This document shows positions 1 through 19,680 of a stretch of DNA of 64,000 nucleotides, piece by piece. The notes under the pieces are model-generated. The model worked only from the letters and a program-made list of their open reading frames with translations, ran no database searches and was not told the DNA's origin. This stretch comes from Neocallimastix lanati (nom. inval.) (taxonomy: Eukaryota; Neocallimastigomycota; Neocallimastigomycetes; Neocallimastigales; Neocallimastigaceae). Each line of letters begins with the position of its first letter. The stretch's first letter is position 1. The DNA lies in the NCBI GenBank assembly GCA_016946835.1, contig JACVTC010000003.1, positions 988,501 to 1,052,500 on the forward strand, given 5' to 3'. Position numbers and translations under genes: made by a program.

Positions 1-1090
1 GAACAGAGTCCTCGATATAATTCAGATAATGACTATTACAAATTAATACGTCAAAAAATAGAAGATGAAAACGATTTATTGGTCGATTATGCAATTAATA
101 ATCCTAAAGTAACTTCTACTGAATTGTTAAATAAAACCAATATAATAAATTCTAGACCACTATTATCAAACATATCTCTATTTCGAGCTATAAATGTTAA
201 ACATAAGCAGTTAAATAAAGAATATATTCGTTGTCAGGAATTTCTTTTAAATAATAAAAACAATATTAATAATTCTTTTCAAGAATTCGGTGAAAACTAT
301 TCAAATATAAATAATAAAGATAACTTTGAAATAAGTCGTAGTAGTAGTAGTAGTAGTATTAATTCTATAAAACAAAATATTAAAGAAAATGGTAGTCCAA
401 GAAATATCAGTTATGATCAAGAAAGTTATGAAAGCAGTCATAATAATCAAGAATACAATTCTAATAGTAATTTTAATAATTCAATTTCAATTGTATTTAA
501 TAAATTTAATGAATTTAATGATGATATAAATGATAACGTAAATATGGATAATATAAATGATCTAGTTAAGAATTATATAGATATAGATATTGATGACTCT
601 GATAATTCTGATGATTTTGATGATTCTGATGATTTTGAGGATGGGATTAATGATTTTCATGCTTTAGATAATGATGAAAAAAGTGAAACCACTGAAAATG
701 AAGAAAAAAATATAACTGATCTTATATTCTTATTTCTAGAAAACAGGAATCCTTTTGCAAAAAAACTCATTCAAGAAAATAATATTATTAATAATGAAAA
801 TAGTGAAGGAATTAATATTTTAACCTATCTTTTATTAAATCCAGATAAATATGATGATAAATTATTTGATTATTTAGTTAATAATGGTGCCTACATCAAT
901 AAAAATATCTTTGAAAATAAAAAATTACAAATTCTTTACAAAAAAAAATTTATTAATTATTTAATAAATAAAAAATTAAAGTTTAAGTTAAATCCAGAAG
1001 AAGAGCCTAAAGATATAACACAGATATTACGTATATTAATATTGAATAAAAATGTTAACAGTCGTTATATTCGAAGAATTATTAAGAAAA

Positions 1091-1189
<99 letters not shown>

Positions 1190-1755
1190 TAAATATTATA
1201 AATATTCTAAATGATGACCCCTTTTTAATAGTAGATATCATTAAAGAAAAAAAATATGAAATTTTAAAATTATTATTAAAGTATATTAATTCAAATAAAA
1301 AATATGAAAATGGAAAAACACTTTTAATGTATGCAGCAGAAAATGAAATAATTAATAATAAAAAGAACAATGATAAATCAAGAATCATTATTGATTTATT
1401 AATAAGTCATCATTTAGATATTAATGAAAAGGATGACAATGATGAGACAGCTCTTTTCTATGCTGTAAAAAAGAAAAATCAACGGACCATAATATATTTA
1501 ATTAAATTAGGAGCTGATGTTGAAATTAAAAATAAGAAAAACGAAAACGTTTTATTCCCAGCGGTAAGAACTGGAAACAAATTAATAATAGAATTTTTAT
1601 TAAAAAAAGTTAAGAATAAAAATTTAATAAATATTGAAAATAAAACCATCCTTAATTATACCAATGAAAAAAGTATTATTAATCTTCTTTTTAAATATGA
1701 AGTATTTGGAGCATATGGAGTAACGAATAGAATATTCCATAATCCATATTATTAA
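1..1755 (+). CDS. Ankyrin-repeat protein, 5' end outside window
   Basis: The reading frame is open from base 1, so this is the C-terminal 584 residues of a longer protein. The first half is low-complexity and Ser/Asn/Asp-rich, with an acidic stretch (DDSDNSDDFDDSDDFED) near 590-640. Around 870-980 there is one copy of the GAYI-type block found in the neighbouring ankyrin proteins. A run of 32 Asn follows. The last ~150 residues hold about three weak ankyrin repeats (GKTLLMYAAE, DETALFYAVKKK, ENVLFPAVRTG), each followed by an LL/LI helix. No signal peptide or membrane segment is visible in the part present. Ankyrin repeats normally bind other proteins; no partner or catalytic role can be inferred. 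The stop at 1753-1755 is followed by AT-rich spacer. Confidence 0.88.
1093..1188 (+). repeat. (AAT)32 array coding poly-Asn
   Basis: A pure AAT trinucleotide run in frame with the ankyrin gene, giving 32 consecutive Asn. It separates the variable N-terminal part from the ankyrin repeats. Translation of the opposite strand gives a poly-Leu frame that is only its shadow. Confidence 0.95.
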
Positions 1756-2434
1756 AATAATAAAATAAAATAAAATAAAGTAAAATAAAATAAATAAATA
1801 AATAAATAAAATAATTAAAAAAAAATAAAAATTATATAAAATATATAAATATATATTTTTTAATAAAGTTAATCGTCATTTAATTATATAAATAAAAAAA
1901 AATTTATTTTTTAAGTATATAATTAATATATGTATATGACAAATACAAAAGTTAATAAGAAAATAAAAATAAAAAAAAAATAAAATAAAATAAAATTAAA
2001 TAAAATAAAATAAAATAAAATAAAATTATTAATATTGATAAGAAAATAATTAATTTAATAATAAAATATAATATTTTAATGTATGAAATTAATGTATACT
2101 ATACAAATTGTATTGAATATATAATTATAATAAGTTATAAATATATTAAAAATATATTAAATATTAAAGAAAAAAGAGCTTTATTCTATAATAATAATAA
2201 TAAAAAAAAATTCTAACTTTTGCTTAAACAAAAAAAAAAAGAAAGAGGAAATTTAACAATGGAATATTAATATTAGTAAATAAAATATATAAATTTAACT
2301 AGTATAATTAGTAATATGTGTTTATTAATTATTAGTGTTGTTTATAAATCTTTTAAATATATTTAGTGTAAACTACAAATAAAAATAAAAAACTATTATT
2401 TATATTTAAAGGGAAAATATATAATAATAAAGAT

Positions 2435-2468
2435 CACTTTACAAATACTTCAACGAAGTAATAAAGTG
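2435..2468. other. 13-bp stem hairpin
   Basis: CACTTTA (2435-2441) pairs with TAAAGTG (2462-2468), and TACTTC (2446-2451) pairs with GAAGTA (2455-2460). A CAAA bulge and a single A lie between the two stems, and the loop is AAC. The pairing is perfect over 13 bp in otherwise simple DNA. It is followed by a less simple stretch to about 2515. It could be part of a small RNA; no known class was recognised. Confidence 0.5.
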
Positions 2469-2756
2469 TTCTTGCGTTTGTATAAATTTTTCTTTAAACT
2501 GAAGTGTTTGGGGAGAAATTTATTAAATATAATAAAGTAAATTAAAATATTTAAAATAAATATATATATGTATATATATTTTTTTATATAATTTGTTAAA
2601 TTTCAATACAATTTATAATTATTTTTAACATTTAAAGAAATGAAAAAAAAAATAACAATAATAATAAAAAAAAATTAATAATAATAAAAAAAAAAAAAAA
2701 ATATAAAAATAATAATAAAAAAAAAATAAAAGTAAAAAAAATTTTTTTTTTTTTAT

Positions 2757-2995
2757 AGACTGAAGATTTTTGTCTCCCCCATATGTTAATATGGGCGTAT
2801 GTTTAACTGTCATACCGGTACGGCGTCGATGCTCGCAACTCCTCATAAGCAAAGAAACTCCATATTGAAGCACTCTAAGCGTTCCTCAAAGGAAAGCAGA
2901 GCTCACTACAGGTGGCATCCTTGCCATTCCAGAGGAGCTGGAAACTGTAATCCTCTCAGACAAGGCTTACGCAATGGGATTCTTAAAGTGTTATA
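2757..2995. ncRNA. Candidate structured RNA: G+C-richer island of unknown class
   Basis: An abrupt island in very A+T-rich spacer: 61 of 120 bases are G or C in 2821-2940. It contains several short inverted repeats compatible with local stems: CCCATAT/ATATGGG near 2778-2796, TTCC/GGAA around 2883-2893, TGGCA/TGCCA around 2912-2926, and AGAGGA/TCCTCT around 2931-2957. Each strand has a short open frame (82 and 65 codons), but neither resembles a protein I know. The composition, sharp edges and stems favour an RNA gene or the remnant of a repeat. I compared it from memory with SRP, RNase P/MRP, U1-U6, U3 and 5S RNAs and found no convincing match. The strand is not resolved. Confidence 0.4.
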
Positions 2996-3120
2996 AATAA
3001 TAAAAAATAAAAAAAAAAATAAAATAAAATAAAATAAAATAAAATAATAAAAAAAAAATTAAAAAAAAAGAAATAAAAAAAATAAATAATTTACTTTAAT
3101 TATTATTAACAATTTATTCT

Positions 3121-3300
3121 TTATTTTTATTTTTATTTTTATTTTTATTTTTATTTTTATTTTTATTTTTATTTTTATTTTTATTTTTATTTTTATTTTT
3201 ATTTTTATTTTTATTTTTATTTTTATTTTTATTTTTATTTTTATTTTTATTTTTATTTTTATTTTTATTTTTATTTTTATTTTTATTTTTATTTTTATTT
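3121..3300. repeat. Hexamer satellite (ATTTTT)n, about 30 copies
   Basis: An almost perfect 6-base repeat filling 180 bases, inside a wider T-rich stretch up to about 3640 with TTTTA and TTTTG variants. It is non-coding. Confidence 0.95.
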
Positions 3301-4032
3301 TTTTTTTATATGTAATTTTTTATATATAAAAAAAAAAAAAACGTTTTATTTTATTTTATATATGTTTATTAATGTCAATAATTTATGTTAGTAAATTAGT
3401 TAATATATTTTGATTTGTTATTTATTATTACATTAAATTCATTACTTCATTATTTATAATATTTTATTTTATTTTTTATTTTTTATTTTTTTATTTTTTA
3501 TTTTTTATTTTTGTTTGTTTGTTTGTTTGTTTTATTTTATTTTATTTTATTTATTTTATTTTATTAGCTTTATTTTTTTTGTTTTATTTTATTTTATTTT
3601 ATTTTTTCTCTTTTGTTTTGTTTTGTTTTGTTCTAGAATTTAATCCTATATAAAATAATTTTTTTTTTTTTTTAATTAACTTTTTTTTTTTTTTTTTTTT
3701 AGATGATTTACTTTACTGATATATATATAGATTTTAACGAGTAATATGATAAAATATAATTAATTTGCTATAGATAAATATACTCATATACAATAATAAA
3801 ATTATATATATATTTTAAATATATATATTATTTTATTATTCAGTTATTATTATTTATTAATAATAGATATTATAATTTATTAATAATAGATATAAAATAA
3901 TTTATGTTTAAAATAATTTGTGTTAAACTTATTTATATATATGTATATACAAATAATAAAATGAAAACGATATAAACTGTTAAAATGAATAATAATAAAA
4001 TTTATTAGATTTTATATTATATTTATAATTTA

Positions 4033-12240
<8,208 letters not shown>

Positions 12241-12957
12241 ATGTTGTTTATTTATTAAAGAGAGAAGTAGATAGTACATTAATGTTTTATATAGAACTGA
12301 TATAAAACAAATATGTGTAGTAACGTTTTTGTATATTTAATAATTATTAAATATTAAATTTATATCTTTTTGATAGTAATTATTTTATTTTATTTTATTT
12401 CAATATGTATTATTATAATTATAATTATAATACTTTAAATCATATAAAATTTATATAGTTCTATATATTAGAATATATAATTAATATATTACCTATTTCT
12501 TATAAATAGATTAAATTATTTATATTAGAAATAGAGGACTCTCTTAAAAAATTTTAGAAATTAGAACTACTATTTTAATTGTACGAATATTATAATTTTA
12601 TTAATAAATTTTACTAAACAACCATTATTAAAAAAACCCACTACTTATAAATTATTGCACATAAAAGTCCCGCATATCAGAACGTATATCACATGAATGT
12701 ATTTGTGGCATAAAACAAATATGTGTGGCAACATATTTGTATATTTAATAATAATTATTAAATATTAAATTTTTTTCATTTTGTCAATGATAATTTTTGA
12801 AATAATTTCTTATTCATTACATTAATTGATATTCCTATATATATTATCAAATATTTTAAATTAAATAATTAATTTATTCTTGATATATTATAATAATAAT
12901 GATTTGACGGAGGTTGACTTGATTAATTTCTAGGACACATAAAAGTCCTGCATATCA
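12241..12957 (-). mobile_element. Two tandem LTR-like copies, probable Ty1/copia remnant
   Basis: On the minus strand two copies start with the same sequence, TGATATGC(A/G)GGACTTTT, at 12957 and at 12679. They share a second block reading, on the plus strand, ATAAAACAAATATGTGT near 12301 and 12711. The second copy begins where the first ends, so they lie head to tail. The upper unit is about 278 bases and the lower up to about 440. The TG start, the direct repetition and the nearby copia integrase fragment on the same strand suggest LTRs. The copies differ noticeably in their middle parts, so they are old. The element is broken and no reverse transcriptase lies between these repeats and the integrase fragment. 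Confidence 0.55.
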
Positions 12958-13055
12958 TTTGTTACATATTCAAATTACATAATATATTTAAAATGATTGT
13001 TAAAATAAATTGATAAAACATAAAATAAATATAAATATAAATATACTTCAATAAA

Positions 13056-14340
13056 TTACATAATAAACAAGTATTTAAAATAATATGAGTAATATATAGT
13101 ATAATAATTATCATTATTTCTATTAATAATAGCATTATTTTCATTACTTTTACTATTATCTTGTAGGATTTTGGCATGGTTTTCGTTCGATGGAATTTTT
13201 ATATTTTCTTCAATATTTGAATTTTTGAGTATTTCCTCTTGATTTTCAGCTAATTTTTGATTTTCATTAATTTTATCTTCATTAACTTTATCCTCATTAA
13301 TTTTATTTACATTAATTTTATTTTCATTAATTATGTCTTCGTTAATATTATTCTCATTAATATTTTCATTTTCTGAATTATTATCTAACATGTTTTCATT
13401 ATTTGTATTCATCCATTAAATCTACATTATCTTCAAGATTGATTTTATTCTGTTTGTTTTCATTCATTTCAAATTCATTATGATAAATAGATTGACTAAA
13501 TTGATGTTGTAAGTCCTGTTCCCATTAAATTTGTTTATCTGAAGGACTTGAGGAATGAAAAAATGATGTGCCAAGTGAGACTAGTGCTTGTTCATTGAAG
13601 TATGCATCACGAACTATAATTATTGTTTTTGAAGTAATGTCGAGGACACAATAACCAGAAGAGTCAGATGAATATCCTAAGAAAATACCTGGTTTTGTAT
13701 TATTTTTCCTTATTTATATCTATTAAGAAAAAATACTTTACATCCAAACACTTTAAGTTTAGATATATCAATTTTCTTATTAAAAAATACTTCTTTCGAT
13801 ATTTTATAATTAATTCCTTGATGCGGATTTAAATTATACAATATACAAGCACATTTAATAGCTTCATCTCATGAAATAGGGGATAATTTAGCAGCACTAT
13901 GTAATGTTTTTGCGCAGTTATCTAATGTCTAATTAGTTCTTACAGTGCGATCATTTTGTTGGGGATTACCCGGTGTACTATTATTATTCTTTTTTTTTTT
14001 TTTAATAAATTCATTATTTTTTATACTACCTTTATTCAAATTAACTGTCAGTGGATCATTAATATTTTCGTCTCATATAAATTTATATGATTTTGTAACA
14101 ATACTTTCACAAATTTGATCATCATTTAGTTTTATTGAAAAAAAATAATGCATTAGTTATTAATACAATATGTTCATTATTATTTATTTTTATCTTCTTT
14201 TTTATTATAAATTTAATAAATAAAAGATTTATATATTGATAATCAATAAAAACATCATTCCTTAAATTACAAAAATTTTTTAGTAACTTTTAAAAATTAT
14301 CTAAATTTGTATTATATTTATTATATTTATAAATTTCAAC
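13056..14340 (-). mobile_element. Ty1/copia retrotransposon fossil: integrase region and hinge
   Basis: Minus-strand translation in pieces resembles the C-terminal part of a copia integrase: DRTVRTN-like and SWDEAIKCACILYN-like segments, then KVFGCKVFF and GIFLGYSSDSSGY. Next comes the Asn/Glu-rich variable hinge (13056-13412) that normally precedes reverse transcriptase. Weaker similarity runs upward to about 14340. Reverse transcriptase and RNase H are not visible. It is clearly broken, with many breaks, and is best treated as an old fragment. Confidence 0.72.
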
Positions 14341-14349
14341 TCACAAAAT

Positions 14350-14780
14350 GTTGAAGAAAAAATAAAATGTGTTGATCCACACATAATGGGTACCCATTTC
14401 CTATTAGTGTCCCAACAGTTATTACTGTAGGTGTGATAATATATAGTATACAATTACAGCGTCTTCTCTCACATTATTTCGTAACACGTCTTACCTGAGC
14501 TGAATTCCCTATACATTCCTATATATATCTCCATTGACCGCGAGCATCAGAACAGGAATCATTCATTCCTCCTCAGTGGGTGTAATCATTAAAATTTGTC
14601 CCTCCTAATTCCTATAGAATTAACGGGAGACGTCATCAAGGCCTATAATTAAGTCGTAGTGTAGAATTATGGGTTGGGTGAATAAGCAGCCAAGGAAAAG
14701 CCTTTTGAATACAACCATGATTTCATGATGCCCCAGAATAGAAAATTTCAGTGCTTATTTGGTGCCATGTCGAGGTAAAT
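14350..14780. other. G+C-richer block of unknown origin
   Basis: A stretch of about 430 bases with visibly more G+C than its surroundings. It is bounded on one side by the copia fossil and on the other by a TTTA tract. A TGTTG...CCAACA pair (about 14352 to 14418) is LTR-like. No frame stays open for long and no RNA class is recognised. It may be the 5' part of the retroelement, another repeat with a TTTA tail, or an RNA gene remnant. Confidence 0.4.
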
Positions 14781-14818
14781 GAATAAATTACCTAAATATA
14801 TTTATACATTTATGGTTA

Positions 14819-15066
<248 letters not shown>

Positions 15067-15470
15067 TGATAATACTATATAATACAATTATTTATCTTTT
15101 TTGGTTAAATTTTTTATTAAATGAAGATTATATAAACTTAATTTTTATCAAAAGAAAAAATTCTTTAAATTATTATTTTATTATACTTTTGTAAATATAT
15201 ATAGCTATTTTTAAATATATTCAAATAATTAAATAGTTTATAAAAAAAAAAAAAATTATAATTATATATAAAATAATTTTTTTTTTTTATTTTTTTATTT
15301 TAAAAATATTAATTTTTATTATAATCATTAAAAATGTTTAAATGTAATTTTTAATAGTAAAAGTTTTTTATTTTCATTAAATTTAATTTAAATTTAATTA
15401 TTTTTACGCAGGTTTTAATTGTTTAATTACTATCATTATACTTTTTTAAATTTTATTAATAATATATGTA
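15067..15470. other. Spacer and presumed promoter of the 15471 ankyrin gene
   Basis: About 400 bases of A/T-runs with no open frame or recognisable element beyond homopolymers. It probably contains the promoter and 5' UTR of the following gene. No specific site can be pointed to. Confidence 0.4.
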
Positions 15471-18407
15471 ATGGAATTTTATGATGAAACAAAAAAAAAG
15501 ATAATTGAAATTATTTCAAAAGATTATAACTGTAAAAATTGTGATATATCAGAACTTGAAAATTTTATTAATAATAATAATATAAAATTAAAAGATTTAA
15601 ATGATAAATATTTTGATATTTTGACAAATGTAATTAACGAATTTGGTAATTCACAATTTAAAGATGATAATTATTGTGTTAAAGTCATAGAATTTATTCT
15701 TAATCAGTGCAAGTATAATACATTGAATTATACTTTTGGAAGTGATTATGAAAGTAATGGAGAAGTACCTCTTTTTAATGCTGTTGCTAAAAAGAAATTT
15801 AAAGTAGCTAAATTATTATTAAAAAATGGAGCGAATATAAATTATAAAATGAAAGAATATTCTAATAGAAGAATGAATATTATTAGTAGTATTTGTTATA
15901 AAATGTATTATGAGAATGACTACATCAATAAATCATATTTTGATAAAGATAATATAAGATTTATATTAAATAATGGCTTTAAACAGAATAATATAGATTC
16001 ACATTTAATAAATACGTTAGTAATATTAAATAATAATAAAAATAAAGAACTAGAATTTATTTTTAAATACTATACCTATAATAATTCAGTAATTTTAAAA
16101 TTTCTTTTTAGTTATAATAGAAAGATATCAATGACAAACAAAGAAATATGTTCTTTAGTAATTCAATTAAAAAAAATTGTAGAAATTGATGAATCAGTAT
16201 ATATATATGTTATGAATAGAGGACATTATCATGCTTTAAATATACTCTTTACTTATGACAGTAGTTCTAAAGAGGTTATGTTAAAAAAAATTTATGAACT
16301 TAAATTGATAAAAGTTGCTCTTCAACATAATAGAAAAGATTTTCTTGAAAACCTTTTAAATTATGAAGCATTTGATATTAAAACTTTAGAATTTGAAAAT
16401 ATTATTATTGAAGGTATTTATAATCGTTACAGTGCTGATATTTTGAAAAATTTTATTAACCAATTAAAAGAAAATCATTATAATTTTGAAACTGTAAATT
16501 TTGAAAATATTTTATTAGAAATAAATAAAAACTTTTGCAAATCTAATTTAGTTATATTAAAAGTAATAATTGGATTATTAATAAAAATTAATTTAAATGA
16601 CAAGAATGAAAAAACTTTGGAAATTTCTGACAATTTGAAAAAATACGATAATTCCTTCCCAATCTTATTATTAAATTCTGTTATAAAAATTGATAATCTA
16701 GAGTTGGTAAAATTATTGATGAAACATAAGGAATTGAGATTAACTGAAAATTTAAATACAAAAGATAAAAATGATGAATACCCAATTTTTTCATCATATC
16801 ATGCATTAAGATATTATTCTAAGCAACCATCTTTTAATTGTTATCAAATATTTGAATATTTATTAAAACAAGGAGCAAAAGTTGATGTAAAAGATGTTTA
16901 TAATAATTCATTGATATGTTTAGCATTAAGTGAATATGAATTTATGATTCTTCGTTATATATTTAAATATGCCTCATTAGTTAATAATGAAAATACAAAA
17001 CAAAGAAATAGACAAATAATGCAAGCAGTTTACAAAGATGATGTTAATTTATTTAAAAATTTATATTATAGTACTTCAAATATGGATAAATTAATAAATT
17101 CAATAATCTGCAAAAATAAATTCAATATTATTACTTTATCCTATCTAATAAATAGTAGAAATGTATTAAACTATTTATTAAACGAAAAAACAATTCAGTT
17201 TTATGATTATAATAAATATTATCTTATACAATATGCAATATTAAAAGAAGATATTAGTATGATTAAACGTTTGATAGAACTAGGAAATGAAAATTACTTT
17301 GATTCTATCAAGCACTTATTAAATATAAGTATTGAAATAAGTAATAAAGAAATATTTAATATTCTATTAGATTGTGATAATATAAATTTTAATGAGTATA
17401 ATAAATATAGTGAAACTCCTATGATGGCTTTAATAAAAAGTCCATATTTTTCAATGGAAGATAAAAAAGAAATGATTAATAAATTTTATAAAAAAAAGAA
17501 AGAACAAGGATTAACAGAATTTCCTATATCTCGTATGTTTTTATTAAAACGTGCAATAAAAGAAAATCAAATTCCTATTGTAAAGTTATTAATTAATAAT
17601 GGTGCTGATATTGAAGTTACCTTTTCTGAAGATGTATCTCCATTACATTATGCAATTTATTTTGGGAAGGTTTCGATGATTAAAGCTTTATTAAATTATG
17701 GTGCAAATGTAAATAAAAAAGATAATGATTCCAAAACACCAATTATTTATGCTTTTGAAAATATAAATGAAGATTCATTATCCATTATTAAACTTTTAAT
17801 TGAATATGGTGCTAATGTAAATATAATTGATAATGAATCCAAAACACCATTAAAGTATGCAATTATTTATAATTCATTTCCAATTGTAAAACTTTTAATT
17901 GAAAATGGATCCGACATAAACTTTAATAGCAGAAATAGAATAGAAGATGATATTCTTTATTTAGCTATCAAATATAAAAATTTGGATATAATTGAATATA
18001 TTATAAAAAATCATTTTAATATTAAACCAGAATTTAAAAATGAATATTATGAATATATTAATCAACTTGACCATCCATTGATGAAAAAGAAAATATTTAA
18101 ATGGCTTGCAAAATATACGAATGAATTTTTTACAGGAAATATAATAAATACTATTATAAGAGAAGGGCATATAGATCTAATAAAGTGTCTAATAAAAAAT
18201 AATATAAATATAAACATTGGAGACGAAAATGGTCATACCCCTTTATTTTTTTCATATTTATTTAATGAATCTGAAATTACAAAAGTACTTATAAATGGTG
18301 GTGCAGTTTTAAGTAATAAAGAAAAATATAGTAATATTTTTAATAATAGGAAAAAGTATGATGATCTAATTAATAATAGAATTAAGAGAATTAAAATCTC
18401 TAAATAA
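15471..18407 (+). CDS. Ankyrin-repeat protein, 978 residues
   Basis: A single open frame from ATG to TAA. The first ~90 residues are a helical, non-repeat start (MEFYDETKKKIIEII). Degenerate ankyrin-like helices run through the middle (for example VPLFNAVAKKKFKVAKLLL near residue 105). Clear ankyrin repeats lie in roughly residues 690-850: SPLHYAIYFGKVSMIKALL, KTPIIYAFEN and KTPLKYAIIYNSFPIVKLL, each with a GANVN or GSDIN hairpin. One more repeat sits at the C terminus (HTPLFFSYLFNE). It has no long Asn run and no GAY/F-I block, unlike the other ankyrin genes here, so it belongs to another subfamily. No signal peptide or membrane helix was seen. A protein-binding scaffold is the only supportable role. 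Confidence 0.92.
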   Translation: MEFYDETKKKIIEIISKDYNCKNCDISELENFINNNNIKLKDLNDKYFDILTNVINEFGNSQFKDDNYCVKVIEFILNQCKYNTLNYTFGSDYESNGEVPLFNAVAKKKFKVAKLLLKNGANINYKMKEYSNRRMNIISSICYKMYYENDYINKSYFDKDNIRFILNNGFKQNNIDSHLINTLVILNNNKNKELEFIFKYYTYNNSVILKFLFSYNRKISMTNKEICSLVIQLKKIVEIDESVYIYVMNRGHYHALNILFTYDSSSKEVMLKKIYELKLIKVALQHNRKDFLENLLNYEAFDIKTLEFENIIIEGIYNRYSADILKNFINQLKENHYNFETVNFENILLEINKNFCKSNLVILKVIIGLLIKINLNDKNEKTLEISDNLKKYDNSFPILLLNSVIKIDNLELVKLLMKHKELRLTENLNTKDKNDEYPIFSSYHALRYYSKQPSFNCYQIFEYLLKQGAKVDVKDVYNNSLICLALSEYEFMILRYIFKYASLVNNENTKQRNRQIMQAVYKDDVNLFKNLYYSTSNMDKLINSIICKNKFNIITLSYLINSRNVLNYLLNEKTIQFYDYNKYYLIQYAILKEDISMIKRLIELGNENYFDSIKHLLNISIEISNKEIFNILLDCDNINFNEYNKYSETPMMALIKSPYFSMEDKKEMINKFYKKKKEQGLTEFPISRMFLLKRAIKENQIPIVKLLINNGADIEVTFSEDVSPLHYAIYFGKVSMIKALLNYGANVNKKDNDSKTPIIYAFENINEDSLSIIKLLIEYGANVNIIDNESKTPLKYAIIYNSFPIVKLLIENGSDINFNSRNRIEDDILYLAIKYKNLDIIEYIIKNHFNIKPEFKNEYYEYINQLDHPLMKKKIFKWLAKYTNEFFTGNIINTIIREGHIDLIKCLIKNNININIGDENGHTPLFFSYLFNESEITKVLINGGAVLSNKEKYSNIFNNRKKYDDLINNRIKRIKISK

Positions 18408-18460
18408 TTTTTATTTATAAAATTAATCAAATTCAATAAGAAATTATAAAGTAAACTTAA

Positions 18461-18525
<65 letters not shown>
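18461..18525. repeat. (AAT)n tract in 3' flank
   Basis: About 21 copies of a trinucleotide, starting 50 bases after the ankyrin stop codon, non-coding. It may lie in the 3' UTR. Confidence 0.9.
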
Positions 18526-18527
<2 letters not shown>

Positions 18528-18669
18528 TCATTTATGTTTTTCTTTTAATATATACATAATAAAACTGATGAAATTATTAATATTAAAATAACAATAAAAG
18601 GTTTTTTTTTATTTTATAATATGTATATTTATATAATTTTTAATACTTTGATAATATATTTAACTCTTT

Positions 18670-18704
<35 letters not shown>

Positions 18705-19680
18705 CAAATTACGATTTTTTTTATTTGAACAAATTAAATTCTTATTTATTAAAATAGTATGAATTTTAAAAAAAAAAAAAAAAAAAATTATTGATATATC
18801 ATATATATATACTTAATTATATATTTTTTTACTAATAAACAGTTTTTTAACTTTTTTTTTTTTTTTTTTTTGTTTATCTAAATTACTCAGGAATGGGGCA
18901 TTTTGCCTTGTTGCATTTCACCAAATCGAAAATTATTAAATAAATAAATAAATAAATAAAACTAAATATTAATATTGAATAAAAATAAGTTTAAAAAAAT
19001 TTTTTTTGAATTTTTATTTATTTATTCATTCATTTATTTATATCAATACTCCACATGGCAAGATGCAATCTATCGAAATGCGACTTGGGGAAATACAACT
19101 CTCCCAAATTACTCATATATATATCAGAATCTAATCTTTTATTTCTAAATTTATATTTATTTATTAAAAATTTCATAAAATGTTTACTTTTTATTATTAT
19201 GACATTATATTTTACAGTAAAAACATTTTGATAATACATATATATATTATTTTTAACCATTAAAAAATGAAGAAAAAAAAAAAAACTAAAAATTAAAATG
19301 TGAAATAAATAGAGGAAAAGAATAAATTATTATAAATAAAAAATATAAATATAATATTTTATAAACAAAGGGTAGTTTAAAAGTATATAATGTACTGATT
19401 ATAAAATTGATTAAATCAATATTTTAATTAAATTTAACAAGAATATATATATATAATATTTAAAAAAAAAAAGAATGTATTAAAATAATTTTATTGAGTT
19501 ACTTTTAAAATGTTTAAATAATTTAATTATTAAAATTATTTATTAAATAATAATTAAGAATGACAGAGAAATGATTAAATGAAAATGTTGGCATACAAAT
19601 TTATAATATATTAATAATTTAATCTATTTTTAAAAAATAAATGAATCAAATGATTAAACGTTGTTTTACTAAACTACTTT

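Larger units (their letters stand above)
1756..4032. other. Intergenic region, 2.3 kb
   Basis: Spacer between the convergent ankyrin genes at 1-1755 (+) and 4033 (-). It is mostly A- and T-runs with TAAAA- and TTTTA-type short repeats (for example 1755-1810 and 3460-3640). Three items stand out and are listed separately: a hairpin at 2435-2468, a G+C-richer island at 2757-2995 and a hexamer satellite at 3121-3300. No protein-coding gene is supported. Confidence 0.7.

Noticed and set aside
2625-2996. Two short open frames over the G+C-richer island
   Set aside because: They lack similarity to any protein I know and one runs into simple poly-Lys/Phe sequence; a structured RNA or repeat fits better.
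19030-19260. Minus-strand frame of 76 codons
   Set aside because: It is short, composition-driven apart from ~28 residues, has no neighbours to join in phase and has no recognised homologue.
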